Positions 1-8,160 of a stretch of 64,000 bases of DNA are shown one piece after another. The position numbers and the translations under genes were made by a program. The DNA is from Haladaptatus cibarius D43 (lineage in GTDB: Archaea > Halobacteriota > Halobacteria > Halobacteriales > Haladaptataceae), in contig NZ_JDTH01000002.1 in NCBI RefSeq assembly GCF_000710615.1, forward strand, positions 922,082-986,081, in the 5' to 3' direction. Under the pieces are notes generated by a model. It ran no database searches. It saw only the letters and a list, made by a program, of their open reading frames with translations, and was not told where the DNA came from. Each line of letters starts with the position of its first letter. Positions within the stretch are counted from its first letter, which is position 1.

Positions 1-115
1 TGATTTCGTTGACGACTTCTTGCACGTTGACCGCGGTCGGGCCGAGTTCCGGGCCGAGCGGTGGGCCGGGGTTGGCCTGCCCTCCGGGTACGAGGACTTC
101 GATTGTATCAGCCAT
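1..115 (-). CDS. rpl11: Ribosomal protein L11, N-terminal part (runs off the left edge)
   Basis: Reading leftwards from the ATG at 115-113 gives 38 residues beginning [20 protein letters not shown], followed by GPELGP and [10 protein letters not shown]. This is the proline/glycine-rich start of archaeal L11, a large-subunit protein of the GTPase-associated centre that binds 23S rRNA. The gene continues outside the window. In haloarchaea it usually heads an L11-L1-L10-L12 cluster, which cannot be seen here. The identity rests on the family-specific PGG...[11 protein letters not shown] pattern. Confidence 0.93.
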   Translation of the reverse strand, partial: MADTIEVLVPGGQANPGPPLGPELGPTAVNVQEVVNEI

Positions 116-243
116 ACCCGAACGAAATCTCGCTGGAGTTTTAAGGATTACCTTTTCGGGCGTTCGGAAGCGGTTCGTAGAAATTTTTTCATCATCGAAT
201 GGTGGGTTCGCTTCCGACGAGGAGTAAGAAGAAACGATGTGGG

Positions 244-447
244 TTAGGGCAGACTTACGCCGTGTCGTCCGAGAAACTTGTTCGCCTGCTTGATTTCGAC
301 CGGACTTCCGACGACACGGCAGTACTCTTCTCCGAGCGGAACGATGCTGACTATGAACTGCCGCTCCAACTCGCGTCGAATCTCACCGAGTGCGTCACAG
401 GGGAGGACGATTTGAGTGCTGTCGCGGAGGCGGGCAGGATCCGGCAT
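244..447 (-). CDS. Small conserved haloarchaeal protein, VNG_1110C-like
   Basis: This 67-residue protein starts [16 protein letters not shown] and ends GRHGVSLP. It has an evenly alpha/beta character and no membrane segment or cysteine pair. It resembles the short haloarchaeal family annotated VNG_1110C, recalled from memory and not checked. It lies upstream of L11 on the same strand, with about 130 nt between them. Its function is unknown. The central segment around [10 protein letters not shown] suggests a small KH-like or nucleic-acid-binding fold, but that is only a guess. Confidence 0.7.
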   Translation of the reverse strand: MPDPARLRDSTQIVLPCDALGEIRRELERQFIVSIVPLGEEYCRVVGSPVEIKQANKFLGRHGVSLP

Positions 448-558
448 TACGTATAGTCGTTACGATGGCCGAAACGTATTAACGTACCGAAACCATCGGC
501 TGTTTCCCGTTGACGCGAAGGAACAAGTTTTTCGGCAATCACGGCTGACGTGTTTCTA

Positions 559-1668
559 ATGGGACTGGAGGAGGAAATCGAAGCACTCCGCGAGGAGATA
601 ACCAACACGCCGTACAACAAGTCCACCGAGTCGCACATCGGACGGCTGAAGGCGAAACTCGCGGAGAAAAAGGAAAAGTTGGAAAACCAGTCCTCTGCTG
701 GCGGTGGCGAAGGCTACGCAGTCGAGAAAACGGGCGACGCGACGGTTGCCTTCGTCGGATTCCCGAGCGTCGGCAAATCGACTTTGTTGAACTCGCTCAC
801 CGCCGCAGAGAGCGAAGTCGGCGCATACGAGTTCACGACGCTGAACGTGAATCCGGGCATGTTGCAGTACAACGGTGCGAACATCCAACTGCTCGACGTG
901 CCGGGACTCATCGAAGGTGCGGCCCACGGACGCGGTGGTGGACAGGAAGTGCTCTCCGTCGTCCGCGCCGCAGACCTCGTGGTGTTCGTCCTCTCCGTCT
1001 TCGAAATCGACCAGTACGAACGGCTCAGCAAGGAGTTGTACGAGAACAAGATTCGGCTGGATTCTACCCCACCGAGCATCTCGATTGCGAAGAAAGGACG
1101 AGGTGGGATCAGAGTCACGTCCAGCGTTGACCAAGACCTCTCCGAGAACGTCATCAAGGAAATTCTCCGCGAGCGTGGGTACGTGAACGCAAACGTGACG
1201 CTTCGGGAGAAGATGGACATCGACCGCCTGCTCGACGGTATCATGGACAACCGCGAGTACATCCCGTCGATGGTGACGGTGAACAAGGTCGACCTCATCG
1301 AACCCGACTACGCCGAGAAAGTCAAAGCCGACCTACGTGACCACGATATCGACCCCGACGAAGCGGTGTTCATCAGCGCGGAAAAGGAGAAAGGATTGGA
1401 TGCACTGCGCGAGAAAATCTGGGACGAACTCGGCCTGATGCGAATCTACATGGATAAACCGGGTCGTGGTGTCGATTACGACGAACCGCTCGTTCTCCCC
1501 AAGGAGAGTACCATCGAAGACTCGTTCGACAGACTCGGCGGCGACATGCGCCAACGGTTCCGATTCGCGCGCGTCAGTGGCCCGAGTGCGAAACACGACG
1601 AACAACAGGTCGGGAAGGAACACGAACTTGCCGATGAAGACGTGCTTCGGATGATTCTCCGGAAGTGA
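559..1668 (+). CDS. drg: DRG-family GTP-binding protein
   Basis: A 369-residue GTPase of the OBG/DRG (developmentally regulated GTP-binding) branch, conserved in archaea and eukaryotes and thought to act on ribosomes. It has an N-terminal basic helical segment (EIEALREEI...RLKAKLAEKKEKL), a P-loop VGFPSVGKSTLLNSL, switch II DVPGLIEGAAHGRGGG, an NKVD specificity motif and a C-terminal TGS domain. The ATG at 559 (MGLEEEIEAL) is preferred over the GTG three codons upstream because family members begin at this position. Its stop overlaps the next gene by 4 nt, so the two are probably co-transcribed. Confidence 0.95.
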   Translation: MGLEEEIEALREEITNTPYNKSTESHIGRLKAKLAEKKEKLENQSSAGGGEGYAVEKTGDATVAFVGFPSVGKSTLLNSLTAAESEVGAYEFTTLNVNPGMLQYNGANIQLLDVPGLIEGAAHGRGGGQEVLSVVRAADLVVFVLSVFEIDQYERLSKELYENKIRLDSTPPSISIAKKGRGGIRVTSSVDQDLSENVIKEILRERGYVNANVTLREKMDIDRLLDGIMDNREYIPSMVTVNKVDLIEPDYAEKVKADLRDHDIDPDEAVFISAEKEKGLDALREKIWDELGLMRIYMDKPGRGVDYDEPLVLPKESTIEDSFDRLGGDMRQRFRFARVSGPSAKHDEQQVGKEHELADEDVLRMILRK

Positions 1669-2114
1669 GGCTTCTGTCGCGTTCTCTCTCCGATTTGGCC
1701 ACGTCTCGACGCCTCGTGTTGCTATCGCTGTTCGCACTCCCGTGGGTGGTTCTCGTCGCGCCGAGCGGGACGACGCTGATTTTTCCGTGGGGATTGGTGA
1801 ACCCTGCATCACTGCACGTCACGACGCTTCCGGAGTATCTGTTCGTCCTGACCGTCGGATTACCGCCGCAACTTCTCGCGTGGCCGCTAAGCGTGCTCTT
1901 CTATCTACTTGCGCTCGTAAGCGCGTTTTCGGGGCGAGTCGAAGATCGACGGGTAACCGGTGGACTCCTCGTTCTGGCGGGCGTGACCCAATTGAACTTC
2001 GTCTTCCGATTCGTCGCGTATGGCGGATTGGTCGTCCCACTTGGCCCAATCGCAGTGTTCGCCGTCGTTTGGTGGTTTCATTGGCCCGACCTGCGCGGTG
2101 CGCTGAGTAGGTAG
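1665..2114 (+). CDS. Haloarchaeal integral membrane protein (TIGR04206-like)
   Basis: This 149-residue hydrophobic protein starts at a GTG inside the stop of the upstream GTPase gene (GTGA, 4-nt overlap). About four transmembrane helices are visible: LVLLSLFALPWVVLVA, a segment around PQLLAWPLSVLFYLLALVSA, one after the RRVTGG loop, and VVPLGPIAVFAVVWWFHW. It looks like the haloarchaeal family TIGR04206, recalled and not checked. No catalytic motif is visible. Coupling to the DRG gene suggests joint expression but gives no function. Confidence 0.7.
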   Translation: MRLLSRSLSDLATSRRLVLLSLFALPWVVLVAPSGTTLIFPWGLVNPASLHVTTLPEYLFVLTVGLPPQLLAWPLSVLFYLLALVSAFSGRVEDRRVTGGLLVLAGVTQLNFVFRFVAYGGLVVPLGPIAVFAVVWWFHWPDLRGALSR

Positions 2115-2292
2115 CAGATAGTCCAGTAGTAGATAGCGGATAACGACTGTTAATCCAATGCGCGCTCTCGCGCACGCACGCGACGGAAAATCAAGATGAA
2201 TTGGACAGGGTGGCCAGAACATTCATCAGGAAATCGAACGGAACTTCCGCGAGCGGTACGCTTTTCGCCCCCGAGAGGGTGGTTTCTCACGT

Positions 2293-3051
2293 ATGAACGG
2301 GATAATCGACCACGTCATGATGCGGGTAGCGGATTTGGACGAAACGCTCGACTGGTACGGCGAACACCTCGATTATGAGGAGAAAGGTCGATGGGAGGCC
2401 GACACGTTCACCAACGTCTACCTCGGCCCGGAGGACGGTCACGACGACGGTGCCCTGCTGGAAATCACCTACAATCACGACGACCGAAGCTACGAGTTGG
2501 GCGACGCGTGGGGCCACATCGCAGTGCGCGTCGAGGACGTGTACGACGCCTACGAGGAACTGATGGATGCGGGCGTCGAAGATTACCGCGACCCCGATTC
2601 CTGTGGCGGACGCTACGCGTTCGTAAAAGACCCGGATGGACACGAAATCGAAATCGTCCAACGCGACCACGGCGCGCGCTGGAGTATCGACCACACCATG
2701 ATTCGCGTGGAGGATGCCGACGAAGCGCTCGGCTTCTGGACGCGAAAGTTCGAGTACGAACACACCGGCCGCTGGGAATCGGATTCGTTCGCCAACTACT
2801 TCATGAAGCCCGAAGACGCCGCCGAAGCGGCGATGGCGGTCGAACTTACGTACAACTACGACGGCCGAAGCTACGAGCTGGGCGACGCGTGGGGCCATCT
2901 CGCCGTGCGCGCGGACGACCTCCACGACGGATGGGAGACGCTGATGGAGCGCGAGGCAGAGGAGTACCGCGACCCCGAGTCCTGTGACGACCGTTACGCC
3001 TTCACCAAAGACCAAGACGGCCACGAAATCGAAGTTATCGAGCGCAACTGA
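2293..3051 (+). CDS. Tandem VOC (glyoxalase I-like) protein
   Basis: This 252-residue protein consists of two vicinal-oxygen-chelate modules in tandem, about residues 1-126 and 127-252. Each runs from IDH(V/T)MMRV or IRV through a (Y/F)ELGDAWGHIAVR/LAVR strand to a DPDGHEIEIV or DQDGHEIEVI metal-ligand motif. The two halves are similar over their length (RSYELGDAWGH occurs in both), which points to an internal duplication. The pattern matches lactoylglutathione lyase-type metalloenzymes, but haloarchaea lack glutathione, so the true substrate is uncertain. It is a single gene with its own upstream region. Confidence 0.88.
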   Translation: MNGIIDHVMMRVADLDETLDWYGEHLDYEEKGRWEADTFTNVYLGPEDGHDDGALLEITYNHDDRSYELGDAWGHIAVRVEDVYDAYEELMDAGVEDYRDPDSCGGRYAFVKDPDGHEIEIVQRDHGARWSIDHTMIRVEDADEALGFWTRKFEYEHTGRWESDSFANYFMKPEDAAEAAMAVELTYNYDGRSYELGDAWGHLAVRADDLHDGWETLMEREAEEYRDPESCDDRYAFTKDQDGHEIEVIERN

Positions 3052-3380
3052 GCGAAAACAACGATTTCTCGGAACCGACTCGAATCAGCAATTTTTACCG
3101 GGAACCCCGCAAAAAACGACGATTTACCAGATAGATTTCATTGACTCTCTGCGTTCATAATCGGTTATAATTCATGTCTTCATTTGGTTCGTTCCTTCAC
3201 TACCACTTAAAGACTGGAACTGTGAATCTGTTCGTTAATGTCCCCTTACTCCGAGCGAAACTGTCAATACAAATCGATTAAGTTCAATTTCATTAACCTT
3301 CCGTCGAATCCCCATCGAATCCGGTACTCCGTAAATTCCGGGGTATGAGTGGATAACACCCCGTTCCAGACCACAAAGCA

Positions 3381-3388
3381 TTTATAAC
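3381..3388 (+). promoter_or_regulatory. TATA-like box upstream of the S-layer gene
   Basis: The 484-nt stretch between 3052 and 3535 has no gene and is visibly A/T-richer than its neighbours. The sequence tttataac at 3381-3388 is the best archaeal TATA box there. It would place the transcript start near 3410 and leave an untranslated leader of about 125 nt before the ATG at 3536. A long leader is unusual beside the many leaderless genes in this window and could suit very high expression. This is inferred from sequence only. Confidence 0.5.
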
Positions 3389-3535
3389 AACGGGCTTACG
3401 TTCTTTCTGTACCCCCTACCCATGGTGGCAGATGGAGTACCGCGTTCATCCCGGTGTGGTTCCGGTTTGGACAAATCACGAAAGTGGTCGTGGGAAAAGA
3501 ACTGTCGCCGACCAAGAAACAACTAACGAGAAAGC

Positions 3536-5668
3536 ATGACAGGAAATATGACAAAGGTTCGCAGCCTGTTCCTCACCGCGCTTATGGTTATGTCGGTTTT
3601 CGCCGGCGCAACCGCGTTCGCGGGAACGGCTGGTGCGGCCAGTAACAATCTGAGCACGCCCGGAACCTACTACAGCGGTCAGACGCTGTGGATCGACGCA
3701 ACAGACGTTAACGACAGCAGCGGCGCACAAATTGACGCAGTACAGATCCGCGAAGTCGAGGACAACACTAACGGTAACCTCGAACTGAGCGCCCCGAAAG
3801 ACGTTCAGAGCCTTGACAGCGACAACACGGCAACGTTCAGTCTGGGCGACTTCAGCGGAAAATACGCTCTCACCACGACGGAGGGTGACGTTCTCACCTT
3901 CTCCGACGGTGTAGCTTCGAAAGCTGCCACGGAAGAGAACGGCATTCTCGAAGTCATCTCGCACAACTTCGAAGCGAGCTTCGATGACGACTCCGTTGTG
4001 AACGACGGTCCTGACGCAGAAACCACGCTTGACGTGGACGCTGACCGACCAGACTACGAAGTCGCCGTCTCCTCCGACGATCTTGAGCAGAAGACGCTCT
4101 ACGACATCTTCGGTGACAGCAGCCAGTGGGACGCTAACCACACCGACGGCGAATCCGTTGTCCTTAACGCGCAATCTTCCAGCGAAATCACCGCCGACTT
4201 CTCCGGTGTCAAGACTGGCGACCACGACTTCACCTTCAAGGTGAACGATTCGGACGTCGAAGTCTCCGAGAACATCACCGTCGAAGAAGCAGGTGACAAA
4301 GAGGCAAACTTTGACGATGTCTCGTCAGTTGCCCGCGGTGACATCTCTAACATCACGGTTGACCTCGAAAACACCGACACGGCATACGTGCAGGTTGGTA
4401 ACTACGAAGAAGACAACTTCCAAGTCAACGTCGAAGTGCGAGACACCAACGACAACGGCAAAGCGAGCTTCCACCTGAACACCTTCAAGACCAACGACGG
4501 TAACTACGTGTCCGCGGCAGAAGGTACGAGTATCGAATACGAGAATGCTAGTACCCTCGAAAGCGAACCGATTGCGTCGAACAACTACGTTCTGAGTGCT
4601 GGAGTAACCGGATGGGAATCGACTGACAACTCGAACTACGACGTTGTCGCAAGCCCAACCGACCGAACCACGCTCAACATCAACGACCGTTCGACCGACT
4701 CGATACAGACGTGGGTTCAGCCCGCTGACATCGACATCAACACCGAGGATGTTTCCACTGTGACGGACACCGTCACGCAGCGTAACGTCGTCGCCGGCGA
4801 CGACAAAGTGATCCTCAAGGTTGACGCAACCGGTATCTACGGTGCGCTCGACACCGGCACGTTCGAAGAGAACAACATGTCGATGGAGATCACGGAAACC
4901 GGCAGCAACATTGAGTCGAACACTGACGCTGACAGCGTTGACTTCTCGAACGTCGACATCGTCACCGACGGCGAAAACGGCACGTTCTACGCAGTTATTG
5001 ACGCGAACGCGCTCAACAACGCGGACGACCAAGACGATCCATACGGTGAATGGGAAGCAACGTTCACGGTTCAGGACGACTACGTCCTCAACAGTAACGG
5101 CGAGGACGAAAGCGTCTCGAGCACCTTCTCCTACGAAAAGAAGTCCATGACGCTCAACGACGGCGAAGACCTCGAAGTTCCGCTCGGTAACGGTACCATC
5201 GCGGGTGAAACCAACCTCGCCCCCGGTACGGAACTCACCGTCGTCGCATCCAGCGGCGTCTTCTACAAAGAGAACGGTGACGTGACGGTTAACGACGACG
5301 GCACATTCTCGGCAGACTACGACTTCGACACGGAGGGTGTCGAAAACGGTACCGAGTTCACCGCCTACGTCATCAACCACCAAGACGACACTGAAATCAA
5401 CGGTATGGTCAACGCCGACATGCAAGAGGACGGCGACGACGACAACACGACGACGACCACTACCACGACGACCACGACGACGACCACCACGTCTGACACC
5501 ACGGACACCACGACGACGTCCAGTACGGACGACGGTGAAGACACCACGTCGACCGACGACAGTGAGGACACCACGTCCAACGACGATGGTCAGCCTGGCT
5601 TCGGTGTCGCAATCTCCGTTGTCGCACTCCTCGCCGCAGCGCTCCTCGCGCTCCGCCGAGAGAACTAA
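3536..5668 (+). CDS. csg: S-layer glycoprotein with PGF-CTERM anchor
   Basis: A 710-residue surface protein. The signal peptide (KVRSLFLTALMVMSVFAGAT, predicted cleavage near residue 34 after TAGA) resembles that of Haloferax and Halobacterium S-layer proteins. The mature part is acidic and beta-rich, with many N-x-S/T sequons (NLS at its start, NDS, NIT, NHT). It ends in a long Thr-rich stalk that is probably O-glycosylated, then QPGFG at residues 686-690, a hydrophobic helix and RREN. This is the PGF-CTERM signal processed by archaeosortase A and lipid-anchored. It should form the cell wall lattice. The ATG at 3536 is followed by a second in-frame ATG four codons later that could also serve. 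Confidence 0.93.
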   Translation: MTGNMTKVRSLFLTALMVMSVFAGATAFAGTAGAASNNLSTPGTYYSGQTLWIDATDVNDSSGAQIDAVQIREVEDNTNGNLELSAPKDVQSLDSDNTATFSLGDFSGKYALTTTEGDVLTFSDGVASKAATEENGILEVISHNFEASFDDDSVVNDGPDAETTLDVDADRPDYEVAVSSDDLEQKTLYDIFGDSSQWDANHTDGESVVLNAQSSSEITADFSGVKTGDHDFTFKVNDSDVEVSENITVEEAGDKEANFDDVSSVARGDISNITVDLENTDTAYVQVGNYEEDNFQVNVEVRDTNDNGKASFHLNTFKTNDGNYVSAAEGTSIEYENASTLESEPIASNNYVLSAGVTGWESTDNSNYDVVASPTDRTTLNINDRSTDSIQTWVQPADIDINTEDVSTVTDTVTQRNVVAGDDKVILKVDATGIYGALDTGTFEENNMSMEITETGSNIESNTDADSVDFSNVDIVTDGENGTFYAVIDANALNNADDQDDPYGEWEATFTVQDDYVLNSNGEDESVSSTFSYEKKSMTLNDGEDLEVPLGNGTIAGETNLAPGTELTVVASSGVFYKENGDVTVNDDGTFSADYDFDTEGVENGTEFTAYVINHQDDTEINGMVNADMQEDGDDDNTTTTTTTTTTTTTTTSDTTDTTTTSSTDDGEDTTSTDDSEDTTSNDDGQPGFGVAISVVALLAAALLALRREN

Positions 5669-5669
5669 A

Positions 5670-5686
5670 TCGGACACGCAGTCCGA
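5670..5686 (+). terminator. Hairpin after the S-layer gene
   Basis: Directly after the stop codon, tcggac and gtccga pair around a 5-nt loop, followed about 10 nt later by the T-rich run ttccttcttt. This is a reasonable intrinsic terminator for a highly expressed gene. The remaining intergenic DNA up to 5857 shows no gene. Confidence 0.45.
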
Positions 5687-5857
5687 CTTCGAATAACTAA
5701 TTCCTTCTTTCGCGCACTCAATCGATGAGCGACAGCGCTATCCAACGATACTAAAACTCGTGACTGTCCCGCGCAAAAACGGCAGTTCGGCGGGAAACCA
5801 CAATTTTGTAAAACCGATTCGTCACCACGACGCTATTCTACAAAATTCAAAAACTAA

Positions 5858-6664
5858 CTACTCGACGGTTAGCAGGTCACTCGGCGCGCCCGCGAGCGAT
5901 TCGAGGGCGTCCGCTTCGATGTGGTGCAAGTCGCCCGGCACGACGAGGAGGTGGAGCGGGTCGCCGAAGTCACGCTCCGCAAGTTTCGACAGTCGGTCGG
6001 CTTCGACCAGGGGGTCGGGACTACCTGCGCGTGCGACGACTACCGCAAGCACGTCGTCGTAGCCGTCGGCGAGCATCTCCGCGGCCACGTCGGCGGTCAT
6101 GTACTCGTCTTCGGCGTCCGCATCGCCTTTGTCGGATGGGTTCCAGCCGACTTTGATGTCGAGATAGACGAGCGTGTGCAGGCCGCGCTCGCGGTTGTCG
6201 TCCAGTACGTTCGTCACGCTGGCGGGGAGGCCGTCCGCGCCGTGGGCGTAATCGAACGGAAGCGTGGTTGCCTTACCGAAGCGATAGTTTTGAAGACCGG
6301 TGAGGCCGCTCGCGGCGGACTCCGCGGTCGGGGCGTGGATGACTCTTGTGTCGATGCCTCGGTCTTCGGCACGCAGTCGGAGGTCAACGTGTGTGGTCGA
6401 AATCATGGTGTCGCCAGCCGTGAGAAACACGGCGTGGCCGGATTCCGCGGCGGAGAGGATTGCCTTGGGGTCTTGTTCGACACCGGCGCGGTTTCTGACG
6501 GTGATTTCCTTTTCGTGGAACGCTTCGAGGTCGGCGACGTCCGCACCGATGAGTTTGCTGGTGTAGAACTCGGCGAACAGGTCGTCCGCGCCGGCGATTG
6601 CATCCCTGCCTTCGACGGTGATTGAGCGTTCGTCGTACAGACCGAGGCCGATGAAGGTAAGCAT
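5858..6664 (-). CDS. dphB: Diphthine synthase (diphthamide biosynthesis methyltransferase)
   Basis: A 268-residue enzyme with the tetrapyrrole-methylase-like fold. It starts MLTFIGLGLYDERSITVEG and carries FLTAGDTMISTTH, GLTGLQNYRFGKATTLP and VVARAGSPDP, all typical of Dph5/DphB. It transfers methyl groups from S-adenosylmethionine to the modified histidine of elongation factor 2 during diphthamide synthesis. Length matches the family. It is convergent with the S-layer gene and divergent from trm5, with only 81 nt to the trm5 start. Confidence 0.95.
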   Translation of the reverse strand: MLTFIGLGLYDERSITVEGRDAIAGADDLFAEFYTSKLIGADVADLEAFHEKEITVRNRAGVEQDPKAILSAAESGHAVFLTAGDTMISTTHVDLRLRAEDRGIDTRVIHAPTAESAASGLTGLQNYRFGKATTLPFDYAHGADGLPASVTNVLDDNRERGLHTLVYLDIKVGWNPSDKGDADAEDEYMTADVAAEMLADGYDDVLAVVVARAGSPDPLVEADRLSKLAERDFGDPLHLLVVPGDLHHIEADALESLAGAPSDLLTVE

Positions 6665-6745
6665 AGCCGACTTTGGGAAGTCGGACGCTTAAACGACGCG
6701 ACCCGAAGCGTCAGCGTTAACGCTGGCTTGGGGCAACGAATAGGT

Positions 6746-7726
6746 ATGAAAGCGCCCTGCGTGCGCATCGAACGAAAACGCGGTGAGACGACGCGCCGCG
6801 AACTCGCAGAGTCCGATCTGATTCCGGACGACCTCGAAATCGTCGTCGAAGGCGGGTGGCTTTACGTTCCCGTTTCCGACCCTGACGCGGTTCCGGACGG
6901 GTTCGAGGTCGTCGAACACGACGTGCCGACCCGCGAGACGCCGGACACGCCCGCCGACATCCTCGGATTCGACCCGAGCTACGAACGACTCGGGGACATC
7001 GTGCTCGTTGACGAGGACGACCCAGCGAGAGCGCGCGAAATCGCGGATGCAATCGTGGCGTCAGAATTGCCCGTCAAAACCGTGCTCAACCGTGCGTCGA
7101 AAGTCAAAGGCGAAACCCGCGTGCGCGATTGGGACGTGCTCGTGGGCGACCAGACCGAAACGGTTCACCGCGAATACGGCTGTGAGTTCTCGCTCGACGT
7201 CTCGCGGGTGTACTTCTCACCCCGCCTCGCAACTGAACGCCACCGCGTGGCCGAACAGGTTGACCCCGACGAACGGGCGTTCGACATGTTCGCGGGGGTT
7301 GGCCCGTTCGTCATCCCCTTCGCAAAGCGCGGCGCGCAGGTCGTCGGCACCGACGTGAACGACGTGGCGATAGAATACCTTCGAGAAAACGCCCGCCGAA
7401 ACGGCGTCGAAAATCGAGTAACCGCCATTGCCGGAGACGTTCGGGAGACGGTTTCGGAGTACGAAAATTGGGCTGACCGTCTCGTGATGAACCTGCCCCA
7501 CAGCGCGGGCGAGTTCCTCGACACCGCAGTTTCCCTCGCGGAGGATGAGTGTGTGATTCATTACTACGACATTCAGCACGAAGACGACCCGTTCGGGCCG
7601 GGCGAGAAAGCAATCCGCGCGGCGGCGGAACCCGAGTACGACGTGTCGGTCGAAACTAAACGGGAAGTCCGGTCGTATGCACCCCACGAACTGAACGTCT
7701 GTTTGGACGTGCGATTAACGCGGTAG
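6746..7726 (+). CDS. trm5: tRNA (guanine37-N1)-methyltransferase Trm5-type
   Basis: A 326-residue class I SAM-dependent methyltransferase starting MKAPCVRIERKRGE. The N-terminal part matches the D1/D2 region of archaeal Trm5. The Rossmann core has motif I DMFAGVGPFVIPFAKRG (from residue 180), VGTDVNDVAIEYL for motif II, and NLPHSAGEFL (from residue 249), the Trm5 version of the NPP(Y) motif. It should methylate G37 next to the anticodon to prevent frameshifting. The ATG at 6746 is chosen over an upstream TTG because homologues begin near this residue. The tRNA-Thr gene lies 90 nt downstream. Confidence 0.93.
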   Translation: MKAPCVRIERKRGETTRRELAESDLIPDDLEIVVEGGWLYVPVSDPDAVPDGFEVVEHDVPTRETPDTPADILGFDPSYERLGDIVLVDEDDPARAREIADAIVASELPVKTVLNRASKVKGETRVRDWDVLVGDQTETVHREYGCEFSLDVSRVYFSPRLATERHRVAEQVDPDERAFDMFAGVGPFVIPFAKRGAQVVGTDVNDVAIEYLRENARRNGVENRVTAIAGDVRETVSEYENWADRLVMNLPHSAGEFLDTAVSLAEDECVIHYYDIQHEDDPFGPGEKAIRAAAEPEYDVSVETKREVRSYAPHELNVCLDVRLTR

Positions 7727-7816
7727 TTCGTGATAGATTAACTCTGTACCCGCAGGCATTTCGCAACCCTTATGCACTCCGTGGTGTCTACGTTTGAATG
7801 TCGCAAGACATAGCGC

Positions 7817-7890
7817 GCCGGTGTAGCTCAGACTGGCAGAGCGATTCCTTCGTAAGGAATAGGCCGAGGGTTCAAATCCCTCCACCGGCT
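7817..7890 (+). tRNA. tRNA-Thr, anticodon CGU
   Basis: The 74-nt cloverleaf is complete. The acceptor stem GCCGGTG pairs with CACCGGC with T as discriminator. The D-arm stem is GCTC/GAGC, the anticodon stem ATTCC/GGAAT, the anticodon loop TTCGTAA (CGT reads ACG, threonine), and the T-arm GAGGG-TTCAAAT-CCCTC. No intron and no encoded CCA are present. A TATA-like cttatgc at about 7770 may drive it. The downstream flank carries partial T-arm copies, suggesting past integration at this site. Confidence 0.97.
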
Positions 7891-7926
7891 CTTTCTACCG
7901 AACGAAGTGAGGTTAACGAGCCTCGC

Positions 7927-7994
7927 GTGGAGGGATTTGAATCAGGGAGTAGAGCGAAGCGGAACGACCGTGGTTCACAATCCCCCTCCACCGG
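7927..7994 (+). repeat. Partial copies of the tRNA-Thr 3' half
   Basis: Positions 7927-7941 are an exact 15-nt reverse complement of tRNA positions 7871-7885 (T loop and acceptor side). Positions 7972-7994 (ggttcacaatccccctccac plus cgg) form a degenerate direct copy of the T-arm and acceptor end. Such fragments are typical scars of elements that recombine into tRNA 3' ends. No integrase is visible nearby. Positions 7891-8160 otherwise contain no gene. Confidence 0.6.
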
Positions 7995-8160
7995 ATTACT
8001 TTTTCAGTGAACTATTTTCGTGAGTAGCTATTTCTTTAACGAGATTACAATGAGCGGTCTTACAATAGACTCTTTGTAAAAACCAGAATAATTCTACGAC
8101 CCGAAAGCATCTGTAACCTGAATACGAGATTTTTTAATGTATTACTGTATCTGGAAAGAC

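Noticed and set aside
5440-5580. Repetitive acg/acc stretch resembling a microsatellite or CRISPR-like repeat
   Set aside because: It encodes the Thr-rich stalk of the S-layer glycoprotein in frame; there are no spacers and the repeat unit is the threonine codon.
4325-5677. Long open frame on the minus strand inside the S-layer gene
   Set aside because: It is valine/arginine-rich and mirrors the GAC/GAA-rich coding strand, a common artefact in haloarchaeal DNA.
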